A DNA stretch of 64,000 bases from an uncultured Salinicoccus sp. (GTDB lineage Bacteria > Bacillota > Bacilli > Staphylococcales > Salinicoccaceae): contig CANLWV010000011.1 in the NCBI GenBank assembly GCA_947494965.1, positions 1 to 64,000 of the forward strand, written 5' to 3'. The notes below the pieces were generated by a model, which was given only the letters and a program-made list of their open reading frames with translations, did not search any database and was not told the origin of the DNA. Of this stretch, positions 8,429 to 17,624 are shown piece by piece (position 1 is the first letter of the stretch; every line of letters begins with the position of its first letter). Both the position numbers and the translations under genes were made by a program.

Positions 8429-9205
8429 TTATCGTACTGCCGGTTTTGGAGTCCGTGACTGATACCACTGGCTGCATAGGATGATGATCAAAGCGAGGTC
8501 TATAACATCGCCGCCGTAATACATCAGCATGGCACCGGTCTGACCATCAGTTTGAGGCACGCCTTCAGGTGGGGCGGCGTAGATCAGCTTCGACAAGATC
8601 TTATGGAAACCAAGCGCAATGATCAGCACGACTGCCCGGTATAGGAAGCTGTAGCGGCGTGTGGTGATGTCGATGTAGACGATCGACATCGTGAATAGAT
8701 AGCCGGCCAGGAAGACATGCACATGGATCAGCGCAAACAGCCAGACGGATGTATGCATTGCTGTAAACAGCCCGGTCTTGTAGATGAGGAAAAGCCCGCC
8801 GATATTAAGCACCGAAGCCACTGCCGGATGACTGATGAAGTGGACATACCTGTAATTCAGGAGCTTGCTCAGCCTGCGCGCATGCTGGACGTGGAGTGCC
8901 CGCATCAATAGAGTCATCGGCCTGGCCACCAGCAGAAGAAGCGGTGCGAGCATGCCGAGCAGAAGGTGTCCGAGCATATGGACGGTGAAGTCGCTATGGG
9001 CCATCCGGGCGAGCGGGCCCACCAGTGCCGCCGCTGCAGATAAAACACCAAGTGTCCAGAAGACGTGGCGGTACACGGACCATCTTCTATGTCGTCTATT
9101 GGCAAAATGGGCCAACACAGGGTAAAGGACGAGTGCGCCCAGCGCGAGGAAAGCTGCAGCGGCTTCAAACATAAGGAACGATGTCATATTATCCATGTCG
9201 TGCAT
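8429..9205 (-). CDS. ctaG: CtaG-type cytochrome c oxidase assembly protein
   Basis: Predicted ~258-residue polytopic membrane protein of the Caa3-type CtaG family, needed for copper-dependent assembly of caa3 oxidase in Bacillus. There are about seven hydrophobic segments, with family-typical patterns such as MLGHLLLGMLAPLLLLVARP, HVHVFLAGYLF, and a Met/Tyr-rich GAMLMYYGGD near the end. An alternative TTG start at 9211 would overlap the upstream stop and sits closer to the AGGAGG site; ATG at 9205 is chosen conservatively. It follows the DUF2243 gene in a two-gene operon. No oxidase genes are in the window, so the link to caa3 oxidase rests on family knowledge. Confidence 0.85.
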   Translation of the reverse strand: MHDMDNMTSFLMFEAAAAFLALGALVLYPVLAHFANRRHRRWSVYRHVFWTLGVLSAAAALVGPLARMAHSDFTVHMLGHLLLGMLAPLLLLVARPMTLLMRALHVQHARRLSKLLNYRYVHFISHPAVASVLNIGGLFLIYKTGLFTAMHTSVWLFALIHVHVFLAGYLFTMSIVYIDITTRRYSFLYRAVVLIIALGFHKILSKLIYAAPPEGVPQTDGQTGAMLMYYGGDVIDLALIIILCSQWYQSRTPKPAVR

Positions 9206-9207
9206 AC

Positions 9208-9672
9208 TCAATTCGACCTCCTACCACGTTTCTCTGTATAAAGCAGCAGGAGACCGATGATCAGCAGAATGACGCCGAAAATGTTCCAGGCAAGGTCATA
9301 TGGCAGGACATCGACATTGTAACGGACCTGATGAATCCGCAGAAGCTTATGGTTGATGATGCCATCGAACAGCTGGAAACCAGCGAGCCCGATGAAGACG
9401 GGACTCGCCCATTGCCTGAGGGAGATTGTCTGCCTGCGCCTTAAGTCCGCGAACATGAACAGCCCCGCAACCAGTGCGAAAAGCCCGAATGCGTTGAGTA
9501 ATCCATCAGACATGATTCCGATGAATGGGGTATCCCAATCATAGAAATGGTGCCATTGCAGCAACTGGTGAAAAATGATTTCATCGACAAGTGCCATCAG
9601 ACCGATGCCAAACAGCAGACCAGACCACGTCGCCTGACCCTTGAAACTGGATTGCTTTTTGTGGTTCATCAT
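9208..9672 (-). CDS. DUF2243 membrane protein
   Basis: Predicted 154-residue membrane protein of the DUF2243 family, with four hydrophobic segments and conserved-looking His residues in IIFHQLLQWHHFYDWD and FDGIINHKLLRIHQVRYN, which could bind metal or haem. Function is not established. DUF2243 genes are often beside ctaG, as here, suggesting a shared role in oxidase or copper handling. An in-frame ATG at 9723 would add 18 residues; the ATG pair at 9672/9669 after a GGGGGG site looks better. The end abuts the start of ctaG. Confidence 0.8.
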   Translation of the reverse strand: MMNHKKQSSFKGQATWSGLLFGIGLMALVDEIIFHQLLQWHHFYDWDTPFIGIMSDGLLNAFGLFALVAGLFMFADLRRRQTISLRQWASPVFIGLAGFQLFDGIINHKLLRIHQVRYNVDVLPYDLAWNIFGVILLIIGLLLLYTEKRGRRSN

Positions 9673-9849
9673 ATCCCCCCGATATCCGAAAAGCGTTTCA
9701 ATTAAAATACCCATATTCTTCATTAAGTAACCTTAAAGGGTGGATTAAAAAGATGGCGACTGTCTTAAGAGGGGGCATTTATTTTGTAGGCGTTTACTTT
9801 CATCTTTGGTATAGTAGAAGCGAAAAAGGAAATTGAAAGGATGGTATGA

Positions 9850-10449
9850 ATGCAGACACTGCTCCTTACCGGTTTTGAACCATTTTTGAAATTCAAGGAA
9901 AATCCAACAGGCTCAGCCGTCGAATATTTTGATGGGAAGGAGATCGGAGGGTTCCATATAGTGGGACGTGTCTATCCGGTGGAGTTCAGGACGCTCGGTG
10001 CCCAGGCCAAAGCAGACATCGAGGAATATGCACCAGATGCGGTAATTAACCTCGGGCTTGCCGGCGGGCGGCATACCATCGATATTGAACGCATCGCCAT
10101 CAACTGCATGGATGGCCGGCCGGACAACACAGGGTTCGAGCCTGACGGAGAGAAGATAGAGAAGGGGGGTCCTGACGGCCTTTTTTCAACATTGCCGATC
10201 AAGAAGATTGAATCCGCCCTTAAATCCGCCGCAGTGCCGGCACGCATTTCGAATTCGGCAGGCACCTATCTGTGCAATATGCTCATGTATACGACGCTCT
10301 ACCTATTGAAGAGGCAGCAGAAGGACGTCAAAGCAGGGTTCATTCATGTGCCTGCCCATCATGAAATCGGCAGTGAGCTCAATATACCAAGCTGGTCACA
10401 GCAGGATATCAACGATGCGGTTGAACATATTATAAAAAATATTAAATGA
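9850..10449 (+). CDS. pcp: Pyrrolidone-carboxylate peptidase
   Basis: Predicted 199-residue cytosolic cysteine peptidase (C15 family) that removes N-terminal pyroglutamate from peptides. Family motifs are clear: LLTGFEPF at the start, NPTGSAVE, the Glu region (INLGLAGGRHTIDIERIAIN), the catalytic Cys in SAGTYLCNMLMY and the catalytic His in GFIHVPAHHE. The ATG at 9850 is preceded by GAAAGGATGG. First gene of the group pcp-nagB-msrA. About 50 bp upstream (9784-9799) is a weak cre-like sequence with two mismatches to the CcpA consensus, a low-confidence hint of catabolite control. Confidence 0.95.
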   Translation: MQTLLLTGFEPFLKFKENPTGSAVEYFDGKEIGGFHIVGRVYPVEFRTLGAQAKADIEEYAPDAVINLGLAGGRHTIDIERIAINCMDGRPDNTGFEPDGEKIEKGGPDGLFSTLPIKKIESALKSAAVPARISNSAGTYLCNMLMYTTLYLLKRQQKDVKAGFIHVPAHHEIGSELNIPSWSQQDINDAVEHIIKNIK

Positions 10450-10467
10450 AAATCAGGAGGATCAACA

Positions 10468-11193
10468 ATGAAACTGGAACGCGTAGAAGATTACAATGAA
10501 ATGAGCCAAAAGGCGGCAGAAGCCATATATGATAAAATCGTCAATTCCGACCGTGTGGTGCTGGGTCTGGCGACGGGCTCCACGCCAGAGAAGATGTATG
10601 AGATTTTGGCAGGGATGCTGAACGAGAACAGTGTAGACCTATCCCATGTCTATACCGTCAACCTCGATGAATATGTCGGTCTGGCAAGCGACCACCCGCA
10701 AAGCTATCACCATTATATGAAGAACATCTTCTTTGACCATGTCCCGATTCCACCGGAAAATACATTCATCCCGGATGGCGCAGCAACAGATCTTGATGCG
10801 GAAGTGAAACGCTACGACCGTATGGTCGGAGAAATTGGAGGGGTCGACCTTCAACTGCTCGGCATCGGACGCAATGGACATATCGCGTTCAATGAGCCTG
10901 GCACTGCGTTCGATTCCAGAACCCATGTGGTCGACCTGGCAGAAACGACGATCAAGGACAACGCCCGCTTCTTCAATACCATTGAAGAAGTACCGACGCG
11001 CGCCATCAGCATGGGGCTCGATACTATTATGGATGCAAAATCAATTCTGCTGATCGCATCTGGAGAAGGTAAAGCAGCAGCAATCGACGGCATGATCAAT
11101 GGAGCGGAATCTGAGGATATGCCTGCAACCGTGCTGCAGCGCCACGATGATGTCACTGTGCTGGCAGATGAAGCGGCCATGGGTAAATTGTGA
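10468..11193 (+). CDS. nagB: Glucosamine-6-phosphate deaminase
   Basis: Predicted 241-residue enzyme that isomerises and deaminates glucosamine-6-phosphate to fructose-6-phosphate and ammonia, the last step of amino-sugar catabolism. Motifs seen are LGLATGSTPEK, VNLDEYVGL (active-site Asp region) and GIGRNGHIAFNEPG (catalytic Asp/His region). The length matches the short Gram-positive NagB form lacking the C-terminal allosteric extension. AGGAGGATC precedes the ATG. It lies 18 bp after pcp and overlaps msrA by 4 bp. nagA, the preceding pathway step, is 15 kb away at 26.0 kb. Confidence 0.96.
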   Translation: MKLERVEDYNEMSQKAAEAIYDKIVNSDRVVLGLATGSTPEKMYEILAGMLNENSVDLSHVYTVNLDEYVGLASDHPQSYHHYMKNIFFDHVPIPPENTFIPDGAATDLDAEVKRYDRMVGEIGGVDLQLLGIGRNGHIAFNEPGTAFDSRTHVVDLAETTIKDNARFFNTIEEVPTRAISMGLDTIMDAKSILLIASGEGKAAAIDGMINGAESEDMPATVLQRHDDVTVLADEAAMGKL

Positions 11194-11858
11194 CGGCACT
11201 TACGTTGCAGGAACTTGAAAGTGGGCGGTCCGGATCCGGATACGAGACCGTAACCCTTGGTATGGGGTGCTTCTGGGGCCCGGATGCCCGGTTCGGGGCG
11301 CTTCACGGTGTGTTGAGGACGCGTACAGGATATGCCGGCGGCACAACGCCGAATCCAACCTACCATAATATGGGTGACCATACAGAAACGATTGAAGTGG
11401 ATTATGACCCAAGCATCATTTCCCATGCAGACATTCTGCGCCACTTCTGGCGCAACCATAAAAGTGATCTTCCCACCTACAAAGGACGGCAGTATATTTC
11501 CCTGTTGTCTGTCCGGCATGATGACCAGGCATCTTCTGCTGAGTCGGTAAAAGCCGAAGTGGAGGCAGCAACCGGCGTGTCCATCAAAACGGAAATCGTG
11601 CCATTTACAGGTTTCACCCCTGCCGAAACACGGCATCAGAAATATCTCCTGAAGCGCCATCCGGGCGCATTGTCGCAGATCGGTTTTCTGATTGGTGATG
11701 AATCCGAACTGATGGATTCGACATTCGCAGCAAGGTTGAATGGACTGGTCGGCGGACATATCGGCCGGGTGGACCTCCTCGCCGAAATCAGCCGTTGGCC
11801 CCTTCCGCTCCATGCACGAAAGGAACTGAAAGCAATATTGTCCGGCCTTAAGTGGTAA
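11190..11858 (+). CDS. msrA: Peptide methionine-S-sulfoxide reductase, single-cysteine form
   Basis: Predicted 222-residue MsrA reducing the S-epimer of methionine sulfoxide. The catalytic motif GMGCFWGPDARF is at about residues 25-36, with RTGYAGG, YHNMGDHTETIEVDYDP and the substrate-pocket Trp/His region (RHFWRNHK). GTG start overlaps nagB (GTGA). The sequence contains only one cysteine, so no intramolecular resolving disulfide is possible; it would need direct reduction by thioredoxin or another thiol. The ~60-residue tail after the MsrA core (from GHIGRVD) is longer than usual. Confidence 0.9.
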   Translation: MTALTLQELESGRSGSGYETVTLGMGCFWGPDARFGALHGVLRTRTGYAGGTTPNPTYHNMGDHTETIEVDYDPSIISHADILRHFWRNHKSDLPTYKGRQYISLLSVRHDDQASSAESVKAEVEAATGVSIKTEIVPFTGFTPAETRHQKYLLKRHPGALSQIGFLIGDESELMDSTFAARLNGLVGGHIGRVDLLAEISRWPLPLHARKELKAILSGLKW

Positions 11859-11893
11859 GTGTCCGGCGACTTATGTGCATAACTGCTCCATCC

Positions 11894-11929
11894 AATCCTT
11901 CATCATAGTTCCATGATGAAGGATTTTTT
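11894..11929 (+). terminator. Terminator after msrA
   Basis: AATCCTTCATCAT (11894-11906) pairs with ATGATGAAGGATT (11913-11925) across a 6-nt loop, followed by a T-tract. It closes the pcp-nagB-msrA unit. Confidence 0.92.
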
Positions 11930-12049
11930 GTACATATCGACCTGATAAAACTTTACGGAAACCTGACCATGAGACCAAACCGCTCCATAAATCATATTTG
12001 AATTTCCAGTATTATAATGGAAGAATATAAAGCAAGGGGGGAGATATCC

Positions 12050-13597
12050 ATGAACACATTACTTATTATCATCGTCACGTTACTTGCCATCATATTTTTT
12101 ACGCCACTGTTAATCTTTGGTTATCTTTATTTTATAGATAAACACCAGGCCCAGCACTCCGTATTAAGGAATTATCCGGTGCTCGGGAAAATGCGGTATA
12201 TGCTTGAGAAGATAGGTCCGGAGATGCGCCAATACCTATATCATAATGACAATGAGGGCAGCCCTTTCAATCGGAACGAATTCATCTTCGTCAATAAGGC
12301 GGCAAAATATAAAGACAGGATGCTGGGCTTTGGTTCGGAGAGGGATTTTGAGAAGCCAGGGCTCTACCTCGTCAATAAAATGTTTCCGCTGCAGCACAGT
12401 GAGCTTAAGATAGATCAGAGTAGAAAGGTCAATACGAAGTTATATCAGATTACCCAGGAAGGGTTCATCAGCCGGGACGAACACCGGGAAGATAAAATGA
12501 TCGATCCGTATCTGTTGAGCGATGAAGATGCCATCGTGATCGGCCGGCACACGGCAGTCGAGCCATTTCGGGTAAAAGGACTCATCGGCCAGTCTGCAAT
12601 GAGCTTCGGATCGCTCGGCAGCCATGCCATAACAGCACTGTCGGAAGGACTCGGCATGGCAGGCGGCACTTGGATGAACACGGGTGAGGGCAGTGTGTCC
12701 CCCTACCACGAAAAAGGGGATGTGGACCTGATCATGCAGATCAGCTCAGGGCTCTTCGGCGTCCGTACTAAAGAAGGGGCATTCTCCTGGGAGGCATTCA
12801 AGGAGAAAAGTGCAAAAAAGAATGTGAAGGCATTCGAGCTGAAGCTCGCCCAAGGCGCCAAACCCCGGGGTGGCCATCTTGCAGCGAACAAAGTCACTGA
12901 GGAAATAGCAGAAATCCGTACATTGACACCGTGGGAGGAAGTCGACAGCCCCAACCGCTTCGAAAACATCAATGATACCGGAGAACTGCTTGACTTCCTG
13001 AACCAGTTGCGTGAAGTCGGCGGCAAGCCCGTAGGGATAAAAATGACTGTCGGCAACGAAGCGGAAGTGGAGGATATGGTGAAGGTGATGAAGGAGAAAG
13101 ATATCATCCCTGACTTCATAACCGTCGACGGCGGCAACGGCGGTTCAGGGGCAACCTACTATGAAATGGCCGCTTCTGTCGGTCTGCCGACATTTGCAGC
13201 ACTGCCTTATGTAGACCAGCTGCTTGAAAAATACGGCCTCCGGGAGCGCACGCTGATCATCGCCTCCGGCCAACTCGTCACACCGGATAAAGTTGCGATG
13301 GCCCTTGCCATGGGTGCAGATCTGGTGAACATCGCACGGGGATTCATGATGAGTACAGGGTGCATCAGATCCCATAGGTGCCATACAAATACATGTCCGG
13401 TTGGAGTGGCAACCACCGATCCGAAATTAGAGCAGGCACTCGATATCGATGAAAAGAAGTACCGCGTCTGCAACTACCTGATTTCGATGAGGGAAGGACT
13501 GTTCGACTTGGCGGCGATAGCGGGTATCGATTCCCCGACCAAATTCACCAAAGAACACCTCATCTATAAAGAACAGTTCAAAGTGCACGGGGGATGA
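12050..13597 (+). CDS. FMN-binding glutamate synthase-family protein, membrane anchored
   Basis: Predicted 515-residue protein: one N-terminal membrane segment (MNTLLIIIVTLLAIIFFTPL and on) followed by a glutamate-synthase-type TIM barrel. FMN and iron-sulfur regions are visible: GSLGSHAITALSEGLGMAGG, KLAQGAKPRGGHL, DGGNGGSGAT, ALAMGADLVNIARGFMM, and a Cys cluster (GCIRSHRCHTNTCPVG). Such stand-alone GltB-like proteins (YerD type in Bacillus) lack the amidotransferase domain, and their substrate is not established. A longer frame starts at 12017; the ATG at 12050 has AAGGGGGGAG well placed. Single gene between two terminators. Confidence 0.85.
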   Translation: MNTLLIIIVTLLAIIFFTPLLIFGYLYFIDKHQAQHSVLRNYPVLGKMRYMLEKIGPEMRQYLYHNDNEGSPFNRNEFIFVNKAAKYKDRMLGFGSERDFEKPGLYLVNKMFPLQHSELKIDQSRKVNTKLYQITQEGFISRDEHREDKMIDPYLLSDEDAIVIGRHTAVEPFRVKGLIGQSAMSFGSLGSHAITALSEGLGMAGGTWMNTGEGSVSPYHEKGDVDLIMQISSGLFGVRTKEGAFSWEAFKEKSAKKNVKAFELKLAQGAKPRGGHLAANKVTEEIAEIRTLTPWEEVDSPNRFENINDTGELLDFLNQLREVGGKPVGIKMTVGNEAEVEDMVKVMKEKDIIPDFITVDGGNGGSGATYYEMAASVGLPTFAALPYVDQLLEKYGLRERTLIIASGQLVTPDKVAMALAMGADLVNIARGFMMSTGCIRSHRCHTNTCPVGVATTDPKLEQALDIDEKKYRVCNYLISMREGLFDLAAIAGIDSPTKFTKEHLIYKEQFKVHGG

Positions 13598-13612
13598 CAC
13601 TGAAGGCATATG

Positions 13613-13642
13613 AAAAGACAGCTCAATTTTGAGCTGTCTTTT
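13613..13642. terminator. Bidirectional terminator between convergent genes
   Basis: AAAAGACAGCTC (13613-13624) pairs with GAGCTGTCTTTT (13631-13642) across a 6-nt loop. A and T tracts are within the arms, so it serves both the GltB-like gene and the reverse-strand exporter operon whose last codon it overlaps. Confidence 0.9.
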
Positions 13643-14873
13643 ATTCTTTGCGTATGCGTTTCAAGTTCTTGAATATCCCGCCGGAAGTCGACAGGACACT
13701 GTTGCGGTATATGCTTGCAGCCAATATGACTGCAAGCGCAATCGAAACAATCAGGATAACGACACCGATGAGCAGTGTCATCTGGCTCGTCTCAGCATTC
13801 ATTGCGCGGAGCGGCATGACAAATGGCGTGAACAGCGGGAAGAAGCTCGAAACTTTGACGAGCATGTTGTCCGCTTCACCCCAGATGTTGAAGATGGCGA
13901 TATAGAAGCCACCGAGGGCAAGCATCGTCACCGGCAGCAACGCCTGCTGCAAGTCTTCCATGCGGCTGATGAATGAACCAAGCATCGCAGAGAGCGATAA
14001 GTAGAGCACAAGACCAAGCACGAGATAGATGCCGGAATATACAATCAACGTCGCCGTTTGCTCATTGGCTTCCAATCCAAGGTCACCAATGATGCTGCCG
14101 AAGTCGAAAATCCAGACTGCAGCAACGATGGCCAGGAGGAATATGAACAGCTGGGTCAGGCTGACCAGGATCATTGCACTGATCTTCGCCAACAGATGGG
14201 TGACCGGCGGTACGCTAGATACAATCATTTCGATGACGCGCGATGTCTTCTCCATCGCAACCTCGGTGCCGATCTGACTGGCATAGTTGATGATGATGAA
14301 GAACATGACAATGACTGTGACGTAGAAGACTACAGCGTTCAATGGATTAACCTCAGGCGTGTCGCCTGGTGCTGAGCCCCCGTCATCCGCCGAACCGCTT
14401 TCTGAAGCGATATCATAACTGATGTCAGGGGTTGCGTTCAGGCGCTGTGCTTCTTCCTCGGACAAGTTGAGTGCCATGATCGTATTGCTGCGCTGAACCT
14501 GACCGAGTGCGGTTTCGATTTTATTGACCTGTTCGGATGGAATTTCATTATCGCTGTGGAGGGTGACCGCTAAAGGTGCCGTCTCTTCGATTGAAAGGTG
14601 CACTTCCGCACTACCCAGATCGCCTTCATAAGGTTCCACAGATATACCTGAATCGAGCGCGTCCATCGTGCCTTTGAATTGACTATAGAATGCTTCATCG
14701 CCTTCTACTTTGACGGCGGTCACTTCTTCAGATGAATCGAAGAAGTCGATTATCTTATCGAAGTTCGCCCCGACGAAAATCACAAGCACTATGATCAACG
14801 TGCTGATGATGAAGGATTTTGCACGTATTTTGGAGGAATAGGTCTGTAGGAAAGTCGCCAGAAATTTACTCAT
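13641..14873 (-). CDS. ABC-2 type exporter permease, NatB/YhaP-like
   Basis: Predicted 410-residue ABC-2 permease. One N-terminal membrane segment (residues about 20-40) is followed by a ~140-residue extracytoplasmic domain, then five to six membrane segments from about residue 180. The sequence SQIGTEVAMEKTSRVIEMIVSSVPP is typical of the NatB/YhaP group, linked to sodium or drug extrusion in Bacillus. The start overlaps the ATP-binding gene by 4 bp. The pair probably exports sodium or an amphiphile; the substrate is inferred from family similarity only. Confidence 0.85.
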   Translation of the reverse strand: MSKFLATFLQTYSSKIRAKSFIISTLIIVLVIFVGANFDKIIDFFDSSEEVTAVKVEGDEAFYSQFKGTMDALDSGISVEPYEGDLGSAEVHLSIEETAPLAVTLHSDNEIPSEQVNKIETALGQVQRSNTIMALNLSEEEAQRLNATPDISYDIASESGSADDGGSAPGDTPEVNPLNAVVFYVTVIVMFFIIINYASQIGTEVAMEKTSRVIEMIVSSVPPVTHLLAKISAMILVSLTQLFIFLLAIVAAVWIFDFGSIIGDLGLEANEQTATLIVYSGIYLVLGLVLYLSLSAMLGSFISRMEDLQQALLPVTMLALGGFYIAIFNIWGEADNMLVKVSSFFPLFTPFVMPLRAMNAETSQMTLLIGVVILIVSIALAVILAASIYRNSVLSTSGGIFKNLKRIRKE

Positions 14874-15766
14874 ATCCCATAACCCACCTTTGAAATGAAA
14901 ATGTCGTTGATCGATGGTTCGTTGACCTGGAAACGCTTGAAGTAGCCAAGTTTGACGATTTCATTGAAAATCGACTCCGCATAGCTCTCATCTTCAATCT
15001 TCAATATGTATCTGTTGCGTATCTGTTTCATGTCGATGACCCCAGGCATGTCCTTTAGGAAGGAGATGTCATGGTCACCTTCGATGATGATTTCCTTTTG
15101 GCCGAAGTCTTTGCGTATTTCGTCGATCCTGCCGCTGACGACCTGACGCCCCTTGTTCAGGATGCACATGGATTCGCACAATTCTTCAACATGTTCCATG
15201 CGGTGTGTGCTGAAGATGATGGTGGCACCGCGGCTGTTGAGTTCTTTGACTGCATTCTTCAATATTTCAACGTTGACTGGATCGAGGCCGCTGAAAGGTT
15301 CATCGAGTATGATGAGTTTCGGGTCATGGATGATCGAGGCGATGAGCTGGATTTTCTGCTGGTTGCCTTTTGACAGCTTTTCAATGCGCTTCGTCCGGTT
15401 CTCCGGCACTTCAAAGCGTTCAAGCCATTCGTCGAGCCGTTTATCGACCTCCTGCTTCGACATCCCCTTGAGCTGGCCTAGGTAGCGGATCTGCTCGTCC
15501 ACCTTCAATTTTGGATGCAGGCCACGTTCCTCAGGCAGGTAGCCGATCTGATTGGTTACATTGTAGTCGATCTTTTCACCGTTGTAGGTGATATGTCCTT
15601 CACTTGGCTGCAGCAGGCCGAGGATCATGCGGAAAGTGGTTGTTTTACCGGCCCCGTTTCCACCTAGAAATCCATACATGCTGCCTGTTGGCACATTGAG
15701 ATCTATGTGGTCTACTGCTGTTTGCCCATTGAAGCTTTTCGAGAGTCCCGAAAGTTCCAAAGTCAT
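14870..15766 (-). CDS. ABC exporter ATP-binding protein, NatA/YhaQ-like
   Basis: Predicted 298-residue ATPase subunit pairing with the permease that follows. Walker A (GGNGAGKTTT), Q-loop (IGYLPEERGL), signature (LSKGNQQK), Walker B (LIILDEPFSGLDP) and switch His (FSTHRM) are all present, followed by the C-terminal DUF4162-like extension of YhaQ-type proteins. Upstream on the reverse strand TTGCTC and TATTAT (15785-15790) are 18 bp apart and make a good promoter. It is divergent from the exporter at 15872. Confidence 0.9.
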   Translation of the reverse strand: MTLELSGLSKSFNGQTAVDHIDLNVPTGSMYGFLGGNGAGKTTTFRMILGLLQPSEGHITYNGEKIDYNVTNQIGYLPEERGLHPKLKVDEQIRYLGQLKGMSKQEVDKRLDEWLERFEVPENRTKRIEKLSKGNQQKIQLIASIIHDPKLIILDEPFSGLDPVNVEILKNAVKELNSRGATIIFSTHRMEHVEELCESMCILNKGRQVVSGRIDEIRKDFGQKEIIIEGDHDISFLKDMPGVIDMKQIRNRYILKIEDESYAESIFNEIVKLGYFKRFQVNEPSINDIFISKVGYGI

Positions 15767-15871
15767 TGACGTTCCCCCTTTGCATAATATAAAAATAGTT
15801 TATCATAGAGCAAAATGATTTAGTAATATATACTGTAACAGTTGGAAACAATTTGGAAGGATGATTAAAGG

Positions 15872-17608
15872 ATGGCAAAGGAAAATCAGGAAGATCGGGC
15901 CACATTCCGTGATTTCACGGCACTCCTCAGGCAGACTGATCTGAACAGGCGGCTTTTCATCGGTGGCATGGTGCTGACTTTGTTCGGCACAATCGGGTCG
16001 CTGATCGTGCCGCTACTGACGCAGCAATTCATCGATGGCTACAGCCCGACAAGCATCTCGGGCATGCTTGTCGGCATCATCGGGGTCTTCTTGATGAGTG
16101 CGATACTCGATGGTGTGTCCTACTACATATTGGCATACATCGGGCAGACGATCATCAAGGGGCTCAGGGAACGGGTGTGGCATAAGTTCCTTAAACTGCC
16201 GATTCCCTATTTCGACCGCACAAAAAGCGGTGAGTCCGTCAGCAGGGTCGTCAATGACACCGCAATCATAAAAGACTTGATCACCCGCCATTTCCCCCAG
16301 CTGATCAGTGGCATCATCTCGATCATCGGGGCAGTGGTCATCCTCCTCATACTGGATTGGCGCATGTCACTCATCATGTTCATCGCGGTCCCGATATCCA
16401 TCGTGATTATACTGCCACTCGGTCGGCGGATGGGACGGATATCAAGGGCGCTGCAGGATGAGACGGCGTCGTTTACAGGACTGATCCAGGAGACTTTGGG
16501 TGAGATGCGCCTTGTGAAAGCCTTCAACGGGGAACATTACGAACGTGAAAGGGGAAAGGCGGGCATCAATAGATTGTTCGGCTTCGGCATGAAGGAAGCG
16601 AAGATAAACGCTTTCTTGTCACCGGTCATGAGCACTGTCATGATGTTCGTCATCATCCTGATCATTGCATATGGTGGGTTGAGGGTGTCGGAAGGGACGC
16701 TTTCAATCGGCACACTTGTTGCGTTTTTGCTGTATCTGTTCCAGATCATCATGCCGATGACGATGTTTGCGATGTTCTTTACCGAATATAATAAGGCGCT
16801 TGGGGCAACGGACCGCATCATTACGATACTCGGAATGGAAGAGGAGAAAAATGAGCCTGCTGGTGAGACGCCTGAATTCGGGACACTGATATTTGACAAC
16901 GTCAGATTTGGATATGACGAATCGACACCGGTGCTTGAGGATGTCAACTTGAGGGCCGAACCGAACCAGAAGGTGGCATTCGTGGGGCCGAGCGGAAGCG
17001 GCAAATCGACCATATTTGCACTGATCGAGCGGTATTATGATGTCAAAGGCGGCAGCATCAGTATAGACGGGGTGGACATCCGCAATATCCCGCTTTCTGT
17101 CCTACGACGCAACATTGGCTATGTGGCACAGGAAAGTGCCATCATCTCCGGGACGATCCGGGATAATATCACCTACGGCCTTGAGGCGAATGAGTATACT
17201 GAGGAGGAAGTGGCACTTGCGGTAACCCGTTCCTACTCGGATGAGTTCATCGACCAGCTTGAAGCTGGCCTGGATACCGAGGTCGGGGAGCGCGGCATCC
17301 GCCTATCGGGCGGTCAGCGTCAGCGCATCGGCATCGCGCGGGCATTTTTGAAGGATCCCGAACTATTGATGCTGGATGAGGCGACAGCCAGTCTGGATTC
17401 CCGTTCCGAGAAGTATGTACAGGAAGCACTGGATGACTTGATGCGGGGCCGGACTGTGCTGGTCATTGCACACAGGTTGTCGACCGTCGTCAACTCAGAT
17501 AGAATATTTTTCCTTGAAGCGGGGCGCATCACCGGCAGCGGTACCCACCAGGAATTGATGGCATCGCATGATATGTATAAAATTTTTACAGAACAACAAT
17601 TTGGATGA
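15872..17608 (+). CDS. ABC exporter, fused membrane and ATPase domains (BmrA-like)
   Basis: Predicted 578-residue half-transporter acting as homodimer: six membrane segments in residues 25-310 and a nucleotide-binding domain from about 340. Motifs seen are Walker A (GPSGSGKST), signature (LSGGQRQR), Walker B (LLMLDEATASLD) and switch His (IAHRLS). Closest in kind to BmrA/LmrA-type multidrug or lipid exporters; the substrate cannot be read from sequence. AAGGATGATTAAAGG precedes the ATG. The VanZ-like gene starts 16 bp downstream and may be co-transcribed. Confidence 0.9.
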   Translation: MAKENQEDRATFRDFTALLRQTDLNRRLFIGGMVLTLFGTIGSLIVPLLTQQFIDGYSPTSISGMLVGIIGVFLMSAILDGVSYYILAYIGQTIIKGLRERVWHKFLKLPIPYFDRTKSGESVSRVVNDTAIIKDLITRHFPQLISGIISIIGAVVILLILDWRMSLIMFIAVPISIVIILPLGRRMGRISRALQDETASFTGLIQETLGEMRLVKAFNGEHYERERGKAGINRLFGFGMKEAKINAFLSPVMSTVMMFVIILIIAYGGLRVSEGTLSIGTLVAFLLYLFQIIMPMTMFAMFFTEYNKALGATDRIITILGMEEEKNEPAGETPEFGTLIFDNVRFGYDESTPVLEDVNLRAEPNQKVAFVGPSGSGKSTIFALIERYYDVKGGSISIDGVDIRNIPLSVLRRNIGYVAQESAIISGTIRDNITYGLEANEYTEEEVALAVTRSYSDEFIDQLEAGLDTEVGERGIRLSGGQRQRIGIARAFLKDPELLMLDEATASLDSRSEKYVQEALDDLMRGRTVLVIAHRLSTVVNSDRIFFLEAGRITGSGTHQELMASHDMYKIFTEQQFG

Positions 17609-17624
17609 GAGGGTAGGGGAATAT

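Noticed and set aside
10851-11813. Reverse 320-codon open frame
   Set aside because: Antisense to nagB and msrA, both with complete motifs; composition is that of a shadow frame.
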